A stretch of 64,000 nucleotides of DNA from JBBCJR01 sp037190805 (GCA_037190805.1 JBBCJR010000007.1:146367-210366), one strand, 5' to 3'; shown: positions 1 to 8,008, numbered from the stretch's first letter. Program-made: numbers and translations. Notes: generated by a model not told the origin, from the sequence alone.

Positions 1-871
1 GGTCGGTCTTCATCGGCCCGTATTTGGTCGCGACGGTGGTGCCCTCGATCAAGGGCAGCAGGTCGCGCTGCACGCCTTCGCGGCTGACCGAACCGCCACG
101 CACGTCGCTGGTTGCGATCTTGTCGACCTCGTCGAGAAAGACGATCCCGTTCGCCTCGGCATTGGCCAGCGCCTCGCGGTTGACCTCGTCCTGGTCCAGA
201 CGGCGGTCGGCCTCCTCGTCGAGCAGCTTGGCGAAGGCGGCCGGAATCTTCAGTTTCCGGCGCTTCGTCCGTTGGCCCATCTTGCCCAGCATCTCGCCGA
301 GGTTGATCATGCCGACATTGCCGCCCATGCCCGGCAGCTCGAACGGCAGGCTCTGTACCTCCTCGACCTCGATCTCGACCTCCTTGTCGTCCAGATGGCG
401 CTCGGCGACGCGCTGGCGGAACGCCTCGCGGGTCGCGGCCGATGCGTCCTTGCCGACCAGCGCGTCGAGCAGGCGGGCCATCGCTGCTTCCTCGGCCTGC
501 GGGCGCACATCCTCGCGGCGAACCTCGCGGGTCAGGCGGATCGATTCCTCGACGAGGTCGCGGACGATCTGCTCCACGTCGCGGCCGACATAACCGACCT
601 CGGTGAACTTGGTCGCCTCGACCTTGACGAACGGCGCCTGGGCCAGCTTCGCCAGCCGGCGGCTGATCTCGGTCTTGCCGCAGCCGGTCGGGCCGATCAT
701 CAGGATGTTTTTGGGCGTCACCTCGTCGCGCAGCGCGGGGTCCAGCTTCTGGCGCCGCCAGCGGTTCCTGAGCGCCACGGCGACCGCCTTCTTGGCGTCG
801 GTCTGCCCGATGATGAAGCGATCCAGCTCCGCGACGACGGCGCGCGGGGTAAGATGGTCGGTGTCGGTCAT
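1..871 (-). CDS. hslU: HslU, ATPase subunit of the HslVU protease (3' end cut off by window edge)
   Basis: AAA+ unfoldase that feeds unfolded substrates to the HslV peptidase in the cytoplasm. Reading leftward from the ATG at 871 gives about 290 N-terminal residues of a protein that is usually about 435 long. The start MTDTDHLTPR leads into the family-typical 'DRFIIGQ' stretch. Walker A is GPTGCGKT (residues 60-67), followed by a 'VGYVGRDVEQIVRDL' segment, the inserted I-domain, and a Walker B 'FLDEVDK' near residue 250. The C-terminal half lies outside the window. hslV lies 20 bp upstream on the same strand, so the two form one operon, probably read from the heat-shock promoter in front of hslV. 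Confidence 0.96.
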   Translation of the reverse strand, partial: MTDTDHLTPRAVVAELDRFIIGQTDAKKAVAVALRNRWRRQKLDPALRDEVTPKNILMIGPTGCGKTEISRRLAKLAQAPFVKVEATKFTEVGYVGRDVEQIVRDLVEESIRLTREVRREDVRPQAEEAAMARLLDALVGKDASAATREAFRQRVAERHLDDKEVEIEVEEVQSLPFELPGMGGNVGMINLGEMLGKMGQRTKRRKLKIPAAFAKLLDEEADRRLDQDEVNREALANAEANGIVFLDEVDKIATSDVRGGSVSREGVQRDLLPLIEGTTVATKYGPMKTD

Positions 872-891
872 GGAAATCCTTGGATATCGGG

Positions 892-1440
892 TCAGGCGGC
901 GTCGAGCGCTTCGACCACCACATTCTCGTTGGTGAACACGCAAACGTCGGCGGCGATCTTCATCGCCTTCCTCGCCAGCACCTCGGCGTCCGGCTCATAG
1001 TCGGCGAGCGCACGAGCGGCGGACAGGGCGTAGTTGCCGCCCGATCCGATCGCGGCGATGCCGTCGGTAGGCTCCAAGACGTCGCCATTGCCGGTCAGGA
1101 TCAGCGTGACATCCTTGTCGGCGACGATCATCAGCGCCTCCAGGTTGCGGAGATATTTGTCGGTGCGCCAATCCTTGGCGAGTTCGACGGCGGCGCGCAT
1201 CAGCTGGCCCTGATGACGCTCCAGCTTGGCCTCAAGGCGCTCGAACAGGGTGAAGGCGTCGGCCGTCGCGCCGGCGAAGCCGCCGATGACATGCCCCTCG
1301 CCCAGCCGCCGCACCTTGCGGGCATTGGCCTTCATCACCGTATTGCCCATCGACACCTGTCCGTCGCCGATGACGACAACCTTGCCGCCCCGGCGCACGG
1401 ACAGGATCGTGGTGCCGTGCCATTTGATCGCGTCGCTCAT
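892..1440 (-). CDS. hslV: HslV, proteolytic subunit of the HslVU protease
   Basis: Threonine peptidase of the proteasome-like HslVU complex. The protein has 182 residues, a normal family length. The N-terminus reads MSDAIKWHGTT; cleavage after Gly9 would expose Thr10 as the catalytic N-terminal nucleophile. The 'GDGQVSMG' and 'GFAGATADAFTL' segments are family hallmarks, and 'AIGSGGNYALSAARAL' lies near residue 130. It is transcribed leftward and followed 20 bp later by hslU. A strong sigma-32-type promoter lies 42-71 bp upstream of the ATG. Confidence 0.97.
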   Translation of the reverse strand: MSDAIKWHGTTILSVRRGGKVVVIGDGQVSMGNTVMKANARKVRRLGEGHVIGGFAGATADAFTLFERLEAKLERHQGQLMRAAVELAKDWRTDKYLRNLEALMIVADKDVTLILTGNGDVLEPTDGIAAIGSGGNYALSAARALADYEPDAEVLARKAMKIAADVCVFTNENVVVEALDAA

Positions 1441-1481
1441 TCTGGTCCCCGCCCCATCCCGGCATCATCGTGATGCGGGCG

Positions 1482-1511
1482 ATATGGGGGACCGGCACGG
1501 CCGATTTCAAC
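1482..1511 (-). promoter_or_regulatory. Sigma-32 (heat-shock) promoter of hslVU
   Basis: On the minus strand the sequence reads GTTGAAA (1511-1505), a 15-nt spacer, then CCCCATAT (1489-1482). This matches the heat-shock consensus CTTGAAA / CCCCATNT at all but one position of the -35 and at every fixed position of the -10. The predicted start of transcription is about 35 nt before the hslV ATG. Control of hslVU by RpoH is well known in proteobacteria, so sequence and gene function agree. Confidence 0.8.
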
Positions 1512-1532
1512 CGCCCACCGGCGGCAGGTCGA

Positions 1533-1709
1533 TCAGCTATTGTCTTCGATCTCGGCGCCCGGTCCGTTCTTCAGGATCGAGTCGATGGCATTCTTGGCGC
1601 TCGCCTTCGACGCGTAGCCTTCGGTCGAGAAGATGATCTCGCTGTTATACTTGAACCGGACCCGGAACTCGCCGGCCTTGTCCTTGTAGATCTCGAACTT
1701 GTGCGCCAT
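1533..1709 (-). CDS. YegP-like DUF1508 small protein
   Basis: A 58-residue protein starting MAHKFEIYKDKAGEFRVRF, with a later 'GYASKASAKNAIDSI' segment. This is a single copy of the DUF1508 (YegP) fold, a small beta-sheet-plus-helix unit often found as one or two tandem repeats. The biochemical role is unknown; the family has been suggested to respond to stress. It lies upstream of and co-directional with hslVU, but the heat-shock promoter sits in the gap between them, so hslVU need not depend on read-through from this gene. Confidence 0.85.
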   Translation of the reverse strand: MAHKFEIYKDKAGEFRVRFKYNSEIIFSTEGYASKASAKNAIDSILKNGPGAEIEDNS

Positions 1710-1724
1710 TCGCCTCGCTCCTTC

Positions 1725-1742
1725 GATTGATCGGGATCAATC
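1725..1742. repeat. Perfect 8-bp inverted repeat between DUF1508 and DUF486 genes
   Basis: GATTGATC and GATCAATC face each other across 2 bases. The palindrome sits 15 bp upstream of the DUF1508 start and 20 bp after the end of the neighbouring DUF486 gene. There is no T-run, so it is more likely a protein-binding site or a weak processing hairpin than an intrinsic terminator. Confidence 0.4.
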
Positions 1743-1762
1743 CCTAACATGGCGGACCGCGA

Positions 1763-2098
1763 TCAGCCACGGCCAACGAACATGAACGCGACCGCACCCA
1801 CCATGCACAGCCCGGCGCCCAGATAACGCAGGCCCAGCGGCTCCTTCAGCACCAGCACGGCAAAGACGGCGAAGACGGCAAGGGTGATCACCTCCTGCAG
1901 GATCTTCAGCTGGCTGGGCTGCCACCCCGCCAGATAGCCCATGCGGTTGGCCGGAACGGCGAGGCAATATTCGACCAGCGCGATGCCCCACGCGATCAGC
2001 ACCACCTTCCACAGCGCGACACCCGTGAAGCGCAGGTGTCCGTACCAGGCGATGGTCATGAAGATGTTGGAGAGGATCAGGAGGGCGACGGTAGGCAT
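1763..2098 (-). CDS. DMT-like DUF486 family membrane protein
   Basis: A 111-residue protein with four hydrophobic segments: 'VALLILSNIFMTIAW', 'VVLIAWGIALVEYCLAV', 'ITLAVFAVFAVLVL', and the C-terminal 'GAGLCMVGAVAFMF'. This matches the short DUF486 family related to small multidrug-resistance-type transporters; the substrate is unknown. I start it at the ATG at 2098 (MPTVALLIL), because the 12 extra residues possible upstream (from 2134) are hydrophilic and unlike the family. It is divergent from hisB across 53 bp, and its likely -10 overlaps the hisB promoter. Confidence 0.82.
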   Translation of the reverse strand: MPTVALLILSNIFMTIAWYGHLRFTGVALWKVVLIAWGIALVEYCLAVPANRMGYLAGWQPSQLKILQEVITLAVFAVFAVLVLKEPLGLRYLGAGLCMVGAVAFMFVGRG

Positions 2099-2116
2099 GG
2101 GTTCAGCGGCTTTCGG

Positions 2117-2151
2117 TTGCGTGGGGCCACCCACGCGTTATAGCGGCCCCC
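2117..2151 (+). promoter_or_regulatory. Likely hisB promoter with internal dyad; leaderless start
   Basis: TTGCGT (2117-2122), a 15-nt spacer and TTATAG (2138-2143) are followed 8 nt later by the hisB ATG. No Shine-Dalgarno is present in CGGCCCCC. A perfect 7-bp hairpin, GCGTGGG / CCCACGC (2119-2136), fills the spacer and could be an operator. Read on the other strand, the same TATA box gives GCTATAA, a plausible -10 for the divergent DUF486 gene. This is inference from sequence only. Confidence 0.4.
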
Positions 2152-2763
2152 ATGCGCAAGGCGACGATCCAGAGGGATACGAACGAGACCAAGATCGCGG
2201 TCGAGCTGAACCTCGACGGCAGCGGCCGCTACCGGGTGTCAACCGGCATCGGTTTTCTCGACCACATGCTTGAGCAGTTGTCGCGCCACTCGCTGATCGA
2301 CCTCGACGTGACGGCGGACGGCGACCTTCACATCGACCAGCATCACACGACCGAAGACAGCGCCATCGCCCTCGGCGAGGCCTTCGCCAAGGCGCTTGGC
2401 GACCGGCGCGGCATCACCCGCTTCGGCCATGCCTATGCGCCGATGGACGAGACGCTGACCCGCGTCGCGATCGATATTTCCGGCCGCCCCTTCCTGGTCT
2501 GGAAGGTGGCGTTCAGCCAGGCGAAGCTCGGCGATTTCGATACCGAACTGTTCGAACACTGGTTCCAGTCCTTCGCGGGCGCGGCGGGCATCACCCTCCA
2601 CGTCGAGACGCTGCACGGGCGCAACAACCACCACATCATCGAAAGCGCGTTCAAGGCGCTGGCACGGGCGCTCAGGACCGCGATCGAGATCGACCCGCGC
2701 AAGGCCGACAGCATCCCGTCGACCAAGGGCACGCTGGGGGGCGGCGCGACCGACCTGGCATGA
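2152..2763 (+). CDS. hisB: Imidazoleglycerol-phosphate dehydratase
   Basis: Catalyses the sixth step of histidine synthesis, dehydrating imidazole-glycerol phosphate to imidazole-acetol phosphate. It is 203 residues, the monofunctional form without the phosphatase domain found in enterics. The metal-binding His-rich motifs 'DHMLEQLSRHS', 'DQHHTTEDSAIALG' and 'HGRNNHHIIES' are all present. It is the first gene of hisB-hisH-hisA-hisF; its stop overlaps the hisH start by 4 bp (ATGA), so translation is probably coupled. The ATG at 2152 has no ribosome-binding site and follows a -10-like box by 8 nt. Confidence 0.97.
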   Translation: MRKATIQRDTNETKIAVELNLDGSGRYRVSTGIGFLDHMLEQLSRHSLIDLDVTADGDLHIDQHHTTEDSAIALGEAFAKALGDRRGITRFGHAYAPMDETLTRVAIDISGRPFLVWKVAFSQAKLGDFDTELFEHWFQSFAGAAGITLHVETLHGRNNHHIIESAFKALARALRTAIEIDPRKADSIPSTKGTLGGGATDLA

Positions 2764-3374
2764 CCGTCGCGCTGATCGACTATGGCGCGGGCAATCTCCG
2801 CTCCGTCGCCAATGCGCTCGCGACGGCGGGCGCGAGCGACGTCTCCGTCACCGCCGACCCCGATGTCGTCCGCCGGGCCGACCGCATCGTCCTGCCCGGC
2901 GTCGGTGCCTTCGGCCAATGCGTTGATGCGCTCCACGCCCTGCCCGGCATGGTCGATGCCATGCGGGAAGCGACGGTCGAGGGCGGTCGCCCGTTCCTCG
3001 GCATCTGTGTGGGTATGCAGCTGCTCGCCGATGTCGGGCGCGAGCATGGCGACCATGCCGGGCTCGGCTGGATCGCGGGCGAGGTCGTGCGCCTGGCTCC
3101 TGCCGATCCGGCGCTGAAGGTGCCGCACATGGGCTGGAACCAGGTCGCGCCGGCTCCGGCGGCACCGCTGCTGGTGCCGGGCGAGGCCTATTTCGTCCAC
3201 AGCTATCGCTTCGCCGCCGCCGATCCGGCCACCGTTCTGGCTACCACCGACCATGGCGAGCCCTTGGCCGCCGCCATCGGACGCGGCAACATCGTCGGCG
3301 TCCAGTTCCACCCGGAGAAGAGCCAGGGCTATGGCCTTGCCTTCCTCGGCCGCTTCCTTGCCTGGAGACCCTGA
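2760..3374 (+). CDS. hisH: Imidazole glycerol phosphate synthase, glutaminase subunit
   Basis: Class I glutamine amidotransferase that supplies ammonia to HisF; 204 residues. The catalytic triad is visible: Cys83 in 'GICVGMQLL', and His184 and Glu186 in 'GVQFHPEKS'. The N-terminal 'IDYGAGNLRSV' and 'PGVGAFGQC' segments are typical. It overlaps hisB by 4 bp and is followed 5 bp later by hisA. Confidence 0.97.
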   Translation: MTVALIDYGAGNLRSVANALATAGASDVSVTADPDVVRRADRIVLPGVGAFGQCVDALHALPGMVDAMREATVEGGRPFLGICVGMQLLADVGREHGDHAGLGWIAGEVVRLAPADPALKVPHMGWNQVAPAPAAPLLVPGEAYFVHSYRFAAADPATVLATTDHGEPLAAAIGRGNIVGVQFHPEKSQGYGLAFLGRFLAWRP

Positions 3375-3379
3375 TCCGC

Positions 3380-4108
3380 ATGTCACTGATCGTCTTTCCC
3401 GCCATCGATCTGAAGGGCGGCCAGGTCGTCCGCCTGGCCGAAGGGGACATGGACCGGGCGACCGTCTATGCCGACGATCCGGCGGATCAGGCGGGCCGGT
3501 TTGCGGCGGCTGGGGCAAGTCATCTGCACGTCGTCGATCTTGACGGGGCATTTGCCGGCCAGCCGGTCAATGCCCGCGCCGTGGAAGCGATCCGTGCCGC
3601 CTTTCCCGGCAAAGTCCAGCTTGGCGGCGGCATTCGCGAACGAGCGACCATCGACCGCTGGATCGACCTTGGCGTCGATCGCATCGTCATCGGCACGGCC
3701 GCACTGGAAAATCCCGATCTGGTTAAAGAAGCGGCGCGTGATTATCCTGATCGGATTGTCGTGGCCGTCGACGCACGCGGCGGCATGGTCGCCACGCGCG
3801 GCTGGGCGGATGTGTCCGACGTCGCCGTCGCCGACCTCGCCCGTCGCTTCGAGGACGCAGGTGTCGCCGCGCTGCTGTTCACCGATGTTGGCCGCGACGG
3901 CCTGTTGAAGGGCGTCAACCTCGACGCGACCGTCGACCTTGCCCGCGCGGTGTCCTTGCCGGTGATCGCTTCTGGCGGCGTCGCCGACCTTGGCGACATC
4001 CTCGCCCTTGCCCGTCGCGCGTCGGAAGGGATCGAAGGCGTGATCTGCGGACGCGCGCTTTACGACGGGCGGCTCGACCTCGCCGAAGCGCTCGCCGTCG
4101 CCGCCTGA
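3380..4108 (+). CDS. hisA: ProFAR isomerase (phosphoribosylformimino-AICAR ribotide isomerase)
   Basis: A (beta/alpha)8 barrel, 242 residues, performing the Amadori rearrangement of ProFAR to PRFAR. Catalytic Asp10 lies in 'FPAIDLKGGQVVRL'; the second catalytic Asp is in 'VVAVDARGGMV', about residue 131. The duplicated half-barrel phosphate sites 'LGGGIR' and 'IASGGV' are present. It overlaps hisF by one base (TGATG). Confidence 0.97.
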   Translation: MSLIVFPAIDLKGGQVVRLAEGDMDRATVYADDPADQAGRFAAAGASHLHVVDLDGAFAGQPVNARAVEAIRAAFPGKVQLGGGIRERATIDRWIDLGVDRIVIGTAALENPDLVKEAARDYPDRIVVAVDARGGMVATRGWADVSDVAVADLARRFEDAGVAALLFTDVGRDGLLKGVNLDATVDLARAVSLPVIASGGVADLGDILALARRASEGIEGVICGRALYDGRLDLAEALAVAA

Positions 4109-4872
4109 TGAGCGTCGGGGTCCGCATCATCCCGTGCCTGGACGTCGCCGGCGGGCGCGTCGTCAAGGGCGTCAATTTCGTCGGCCTGCGCGATGCCGGT
4201 GATCCGGTCGAACAGGCGCGCGTCTATGACGCGCAGGGTGCCGACGAACTCTGCTTTCTCGACATCACCGCCAGCCACGAGGCGCGCGGCACCATCCTCG
4301 ACGTTGTCGCCCGCACCGCAGAGGTGGTGTTCATGCCGCTCACCGTCGGCGGCGGCGTGCGCTCGGTCGAGGACGTTCGCGCCCTGCTGCTGGCCGGCGC
4401 CGACAAGGTGGCGGTGAACAGCGCCGCTGTTGCCCGGCCCGAATTGATCGGCGACCTGGCACTGGCCTTTGGCGATCAGTGCATCGTCGGCGCCGTCGAC
4501 GCCCGCGCGGTCGACGGCGGCCGGTGGGAGGTCTTCACCCATGGCGGTCGCAAGGCCACCGGCATCGACGCCGTGGCCCATGCCGCACGCCTCGCCGAGC
4601 TTGGCGCCGGCGAACTGCTGGTGACGTCGATGGACCGCGACGGCACGCGTGACGGTTATGATCTGGCGCTGACCCGCGCCATCGCCGATCGGGTCGGGGT
4701 GCCGGTGATCGCCTCTGGTGGGGTCGGCGGCCTGTCGCATCTCGTCGACGGCGTGCAAGAAGGCCATGCCAGCGCGGTGCTGGCCGCCTCGATCTTCCAC
4801 TTCGGTCAGCATAGCATCGGCGAAGCGCGAACCGCGCTCCGCGACGCGGGCCTGCCAGTCAGGACGACCTGA
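4108..4872 (+). CDS. hisF: Imidazole glycerol phosphate synthase, cyclase subunit
   Basis: Condenses PRFAR with HisH-derived ammonia to give imidazole-glycerol phosphate and AICAR. It has 254 residues in a (beta/alpha)8 fold. Asp12 in 'RIIPCLDVAGGRVVKG' and the Asp in 'IVGAVDARAV' (about residue 131) are the catalytic pair; 'TVGGGVRS' and 'IASGGVGG' are phosphate-binding loops. It is the last gene of this his run. hisE, which often follows hisF in alphaproteobacteria, is not here. Confidence 0.97.
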   Translation: MSVGVRIIPCLDVAGGRVVKGVNFVGLRDAGDPVEQARVYDAQGADELCFLDITASHEARGTILDVVARTAEVVFMPLTVGGGVRSVEDVRALLLAGADKVAVNSAAVARPELIGDLALAFGDQCIVGAVDARAVDGGRWEVFTHGGRKATGIDAVAHAARLAELGAGELLVTSMDRDGTRDGYDLALTRAIADRVGVPVIASGGVGGLSHLVDGVQEGHASAVLAASIFHFGQHSIGEARTALRDAGLPVRTT

Positions 4873-4936
4873 GCCTTGATCCCGACCCTTGCAATGGCCC
4901 GAGGCCGGTAAATACCGATCCCGGACCTGGGCTCCT

Positions 4937-5062
4937 TCAGTTCGCAGCCTTCTCCACGGTGCGACCAACGGAGGAAACGTCGCGGCCCATGCCCGCAATG
5001 GTGTTGCAGGCGCCCAGCAGCACGGCGACTCCGGCCAGCAGTGCAATCGTCAGCTTGTTCAT
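4937..5062 (-). CDS. Entericidin A/B-like small lipoprotein
   Basis: A 41-residue protein, MNKLTIALLAGVAVLLGAC followed by NTIAGMGRDVSSVGRTVEKAAN. A Lys near the N-terminus, a hydrophobic core and the lipobox LGAC predict a type II signal peptide with a mature lipoprotein of about 23 residues. The 'CNTIAGMGRDV' start of the mature part is the entericidin (EcnA/B) signature. I start it at 5062 because only this start gives a proper signal peptide. Entericidins are linked to envelope stress and programmed lysis in enterics; the role here is unknown. A 7-bp palindrome lies 22 bp upstream. Confidence 0.85.
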   Translation of the reverse strand: MNKLTIALLAGVAVLLGACNTIAGMGRDVSSVGRTVEKAAN

Positions 5063-5083
5063 GTCATCCCCTCGATAGCGATC

Positions 5084-5101
5084 CATTGCACCTTTGCAAT
5101 G
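5084..5101. repeat. Inverted repeat upstream of the entericidin gene
   Basis: CATTGCA and TGCAATG flank a 4-base loop, a perfect 7-bp dyad 22 bp ahead of the entericidin start codon, in its promoter or leader. It is compatible with an operator or a leader hairpin. Confidence 0.4.
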
Positions 5102-5154
5102 AACCGCCGGGTTCAGACAAGCATGATCGCGCAAGGTAGATCGCCAGCCGCGTT

Positions 5155-5712
5155 TCAAACCGGCCGTTCGCCGATCACGTTACCGCCCTCGGCGTAACGG
5201 CAGACCAGGAACTCATCTTCGTTGTTGCGGGCCAGGGCACATCCGACCTCACGGCTCGATGCCCAGATGACCTGGGTATAGTGGCCGATGTCAGACCAGC
5301 GTCCGGTCGCGCTGACCGCCGGGAAGACGCCGGGGCGGTAATGCTGCTTCTCGGCGATCCAAAGGCCGACCATATCCTCGGGCGTGTAGTATCCGCGCGT
5401 GCCCATCCACAGATTCTCGCCTTGCGGATCGGGATCGTCGGGATCGCTGATGGAATGAACCAGAGCTTTGCGCGCCGCTAACCGTTCCGCCCACTCTTCC
5501 GCGGCTTCAGCCAGCGCTGGATTCCAGCGCATTGGCGGTGCGCCCATGGCCGCGCGTTCAAGATTGTGGGCAGCAAGCAGGCGCGTGTCGAACGCACCGA
5601 GCGGCGCAGCATCCGTTGCCGCCTCATCCAGAGGAGACGTGGCGGTGGTGATAGCCACAAGGCCCGCCAGCACCGCATTCCAGACCACTTCCGTTCCGAG
5701 CGAGATCAGCAT
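5155..5712 (-). CDS. CAP (CRISP/PR-1/SCP) domain secreted protein
   Basis: A 185-residue protein with a hydrophobic N-terminus (residues 5-26) that looks like a signal peptide. A CAP domain then follows with its conserved blocks: 'LLAAHNLERAAMG' (conserved His), 'ALAEAAEEWAERLA', 'GENLWMG', 'HYTQVIWASSREVGCA' and 'VCRYAEGGN'. Bacterial CAP proteins are extracytoplasmic and mostly uncharacterised; binding of sterols, lipids or other ligands has been proposed in some families. The gene is monocistronic in appearance, with 92 bp to the entericidin gene downstream. Confidence 0.85.
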   Translation of the reverse strand: MLISLGTEVVWNAVLAGLVAITTATSPLDEAATDAAPLGAFDTRLLAAHNLERAAMGAPPMRWNPALAEAAEEWAERLAARKALVHSISDPDDPDPQGENLWMGTRGYYTPEDMVGLWIAEKQHYRPGVFPAVSATGRWSDIGHYTQVIWASSREVGCALARNNEDEFLVCRYAEGGNVIGERPV

Positions 5713-5833
5713 CGCGAAACCCCGTCAACACTTGGTTAACGGACTCGATCTCGACGAAAATAGTTACCAACCTCTTAAGCGCGACGTCATGCCGCCAGAT
5801 GCCCGCGATAAGGCGTTGCGGCGGTGTGACGGC

Positions 5834-5858
5834 CGGCGCGCCGACTGACGGCGCGCCG
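5834..5858 (-). terminator. Strong hairpin downstream of the UPF0114 gene (no T-run)
   Basis: Two copies of the self-complementary CGGCGCGCCG flank a 5-base loop, giving a 10-bp GC-only stem 24 bp after the UPF0114 stop codon. There is no U-tract, so it may act as a Rho-assisted terminator or protect the mRNA 3' end. Confidence 0.5.
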
Positions 5859-5881
5859 AACCGGATTGGTGGATCCGTCAA

Positions 5882-6427
5882 TCAGTGCTTCTGGTTGCTC
5901 ATCCGGTCCACGTAGGCGATGCCGATCGCCGAGGCGATGAACGCCATGTGGATGATCGTCTGCCACATCACCCCTGCCTCGGTGACGCGCGCACCGGGCT
6001 GCCCCATCGCGTTCGCCTCGATGAAGGTCCGAAGCAGATGGATGGACGAAATGCCGATGATCGCCATCGCCAGCTTCACCTTGAGAATGCCGGCATTGAC
6101 GTGGCTCAGCCATTCCGGCTGGTCGGGATGGTTCTGAAGCCGCAGCCGCGAAACGAAGGTTTCGTAGCCGCCCACGATCACCATCACGAGCAGGTTGGAA
6201 ATCATCACCACGTCGATAAGGCCAAGGACGACCAGCATGATCTGCTGTTCGCCGAATTCGGCGGCATGGACGATCAGGTGCCACAGTTCCTTGAGGAACA
6301 GGAACACATAGACGCATTGCGCCACGATGAGGCCCAGATAGAGCGGCAGCTGCAGCCACCGCGATCCGAAGATCAGCAGTGGCAGCGGCCTCATCGGTGG
6401 CGAGGTTTCCAGGGTCGGCTCGGTCAT
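5882..6427 (-). CDS. UPF0114 (YqhA-like) inner-membrane protein
   Basis: A 181-residue protein with about four membrane segments: 'LQLPLYLGLIVAQCVYVFLF', 'IMLVVLGLIDVVMISNLLVMVIVGGY', 'LKVKLAMAIIGISSIHLL' and 'IIHMAFIASAIGIAYVDRM'. The 'GGYETFVS' motif is diagnostic of UPF0114/YqhA. The function is not established. It starts 16 bp after the aldehyde dehydrogenase stop, so the two are probably co-transcribed. Confidence 0.88.
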   Translation of the reverse strand: MTEPTLETSPPMRPLPLLIFGSRWLQLPLYLGLIVAQCVYVFLFLKELWHLIVHAAEFGEQQIMLVVLGLIDVVMISNLLVMVIVGGYETFVSRLRLQNHPDQPEWLSHVNAGILKVKLAMAIIGISSIHLLRTFIEANAMGQPGARVTEAGVMWQTIIHMAFIASAIGIAYVDRMSNQKH

Positions 6428-6443
6428 AGGTCGTGCGGATGCC

Positions 6444-7877
6444 TCAGCGGCGACGGATGATGAGGTTGCGGATCTCGGTCATGTCCTCGATCGCGAAGCG
6501 GATGCCCTCGCGGCCGATGCCCGAATCCTTGACGCCGCCATAGGGCATGTTGTCGACGCGGTAGCTGGGCACGTCCCCGATGACGACACCTCCCACCTCC
6601 AGCCGGTCCCAGGCATCCAGCGACTTGAAGATGTCGCGGGTGAAGATACCGGCCTGTAGGCCGAACTTGCTGTCGTTGACCTCGTCAAGCGCGGCGTTGA
6701 AATCGCTGAACTTGGTCAGCAGGGCGACCGGGCCGAAGGCTTCCTCGGCATAGAGCTTGGCGTCGCGCGGCACCGCTTCCAGCAGCGTCGCGTCCAGCAT
6801 CGCGCCCTCGCGCTTGCCGCCGACCAGCAGCTTGGCGCCGCGGCCCACGGCCTCGTTGATCCAACTTTCCAGCCGTTCGGCTTCCTTGACGTCGATCATC
6901 GGGCCGATGAACGTCGCCTCGTCATGCGGGCTACCCTTGACCAGCGCGGCGGTCTTGGCGACCAGCCGGTCGCGGAACTCGTCATAGATCGCCTCGTGAA
7001 CGATGATCCGCTGGACGCCGATGCACGATTGGCCCGACTGGTAGAAGGCGCCGAACACCACCCGCTCGACTGCGTCGGCGATGTCGGCATCCTCGTCGAC
7101 GATGCAGGCCGCGTTGCCGCCCAGTTCCAGCACCACCTTCTTGCGGCCGGCGCGCGCCTTCAGGTCCCAGCCCACTTCCGGCGAGCCGGTGAAGCTCAAC
7201 AGCTTCAGGCGGTCGTCGGTGGTGAAAAGGTCGGCGCCGTCCCGGCTGGCCGGCAGGATCGAGAAGGCGCCTTTCGGCAGATCGGTCTCCGCCAGGATCT
7301 CACCGATGATGATGGCGCCCAGCGGCGTGCGCGACGCCGGCTTCATCACGAACGGACAGCCGACGGCCAGCGCCGGGGCGATCTTGTGGGCGGCGAGGTT
7401 CAGCGGGAAGTTGAACGGCGAGATAAACGAGCAGGGACCGATCGGCACCCGCTTCCAGATGCCCTGATAGCCCTTGGCGCGGGGGCTGATGTCCAGCGGC
7501 TGGACCTCGCCGGTGATGCGCACCGATTCCTCGGCAGCGATACGGAACGTGTCGATCAGGCGGCCAACCTCGCCGCGCGAATCGCGGATCGGCTTTCCGG
7601 CCTCGATGCACAGCGAATAGGCAAGCTCCTCAGCACGTTCAGTGAAGCGCTTCACGCAGTGATTGAGGATCGCCTGGCGTTCATAGGACGGCATCCGCGC
7701 CATCGGCTCGGCCGCCTCCACCGCCGCCGCGATACCGGCATCGATCATCGCCTGATCCGCCAAGGCGACACGGGTCGCGACCTGCCCCGTGAACTTATCG
7801 GTCACTTCCAGTTTGGTATTGGGGGTCTTCGCCTCGTTGGCGAGATAGAGCGGATAGGAGTCGGCAAGCGCGGTCAT
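6444..7877 (-). CDS. NAD(P)-dependent aldehyde dehydrogenase family protein
   Basis: A 477-residue enzyme oxidising an aldehyde to its acid; the substrate cannot be read from the sequence. The cofactor-binding region contains 'FISPFNFPLNLAAHK' and 'GCPFVMKPAS'. 'LSFTGSPEVG' precedes general base Glu251 in 'VLELGGNAA', and the nucleophile is Cys285 in 'GQSCIGVQR'. The Gln-Ser-Cys-Ile-Gly-Val-Gln-Arg context resembles the non-phosphorylating GAPDH / lactaldehyde-type branch. It reads divergently from the XrtV accessory gene and is followed 16 bp later by UPF0114. Confidence 0.9.
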   Translation of the reverse strand: MTALADSYPLYLANEAKTPNTKLEVTDKFTGQVATRVALADQAMIDAGIAAAVEAAEPMARMPSYERQAILNHCVKRFTERAEELAYSLCIEAGKPIRDSRGEVGRLIDTFRIAAEESVRITGEVQPLDISPRAKGYQGIWKRVPIGPCSFISPFNFPLNLAAHKIAPALAVGCPFVMKPASRTPLGAIIIGEILAETDLPKGAFSILPASRDGADLFTTDDRLKLLSFTGSPEVGWDLKARAGRKKVVLELGGNAACIVDEDADIADAVERVVFGAFYQSGQSCIGVQRIIVHEAIYDEFRDRLVAKTAALVKGSPHDEATFIGPMIDVKEAERLESWINEAVGRGAKLLVGGKREGAMLDATLLEAVPRDAKLYAEEAFGPVALLTKFSDFNAALDEVNDSKFGLQAGIFTRDIFKSLDAWDRLEVGGVVIGDVPSYRVDNMPYGGVKDSGIGREGIRFAIEDMTEIRNLIIRRR

Positions 7878-8008
7878 CGAGAATCTCCGGCTAGGGGTCG
7901 GGTCCGACTTGCCATCCGCGCGCTGGCCTGTGAAGACCCGAACCGCTCTCGCCGAACGGTCCGGAGGCCGATATTGTGACTTGAGCCTAAGGGGAGCACG
8001 CCAGAACG

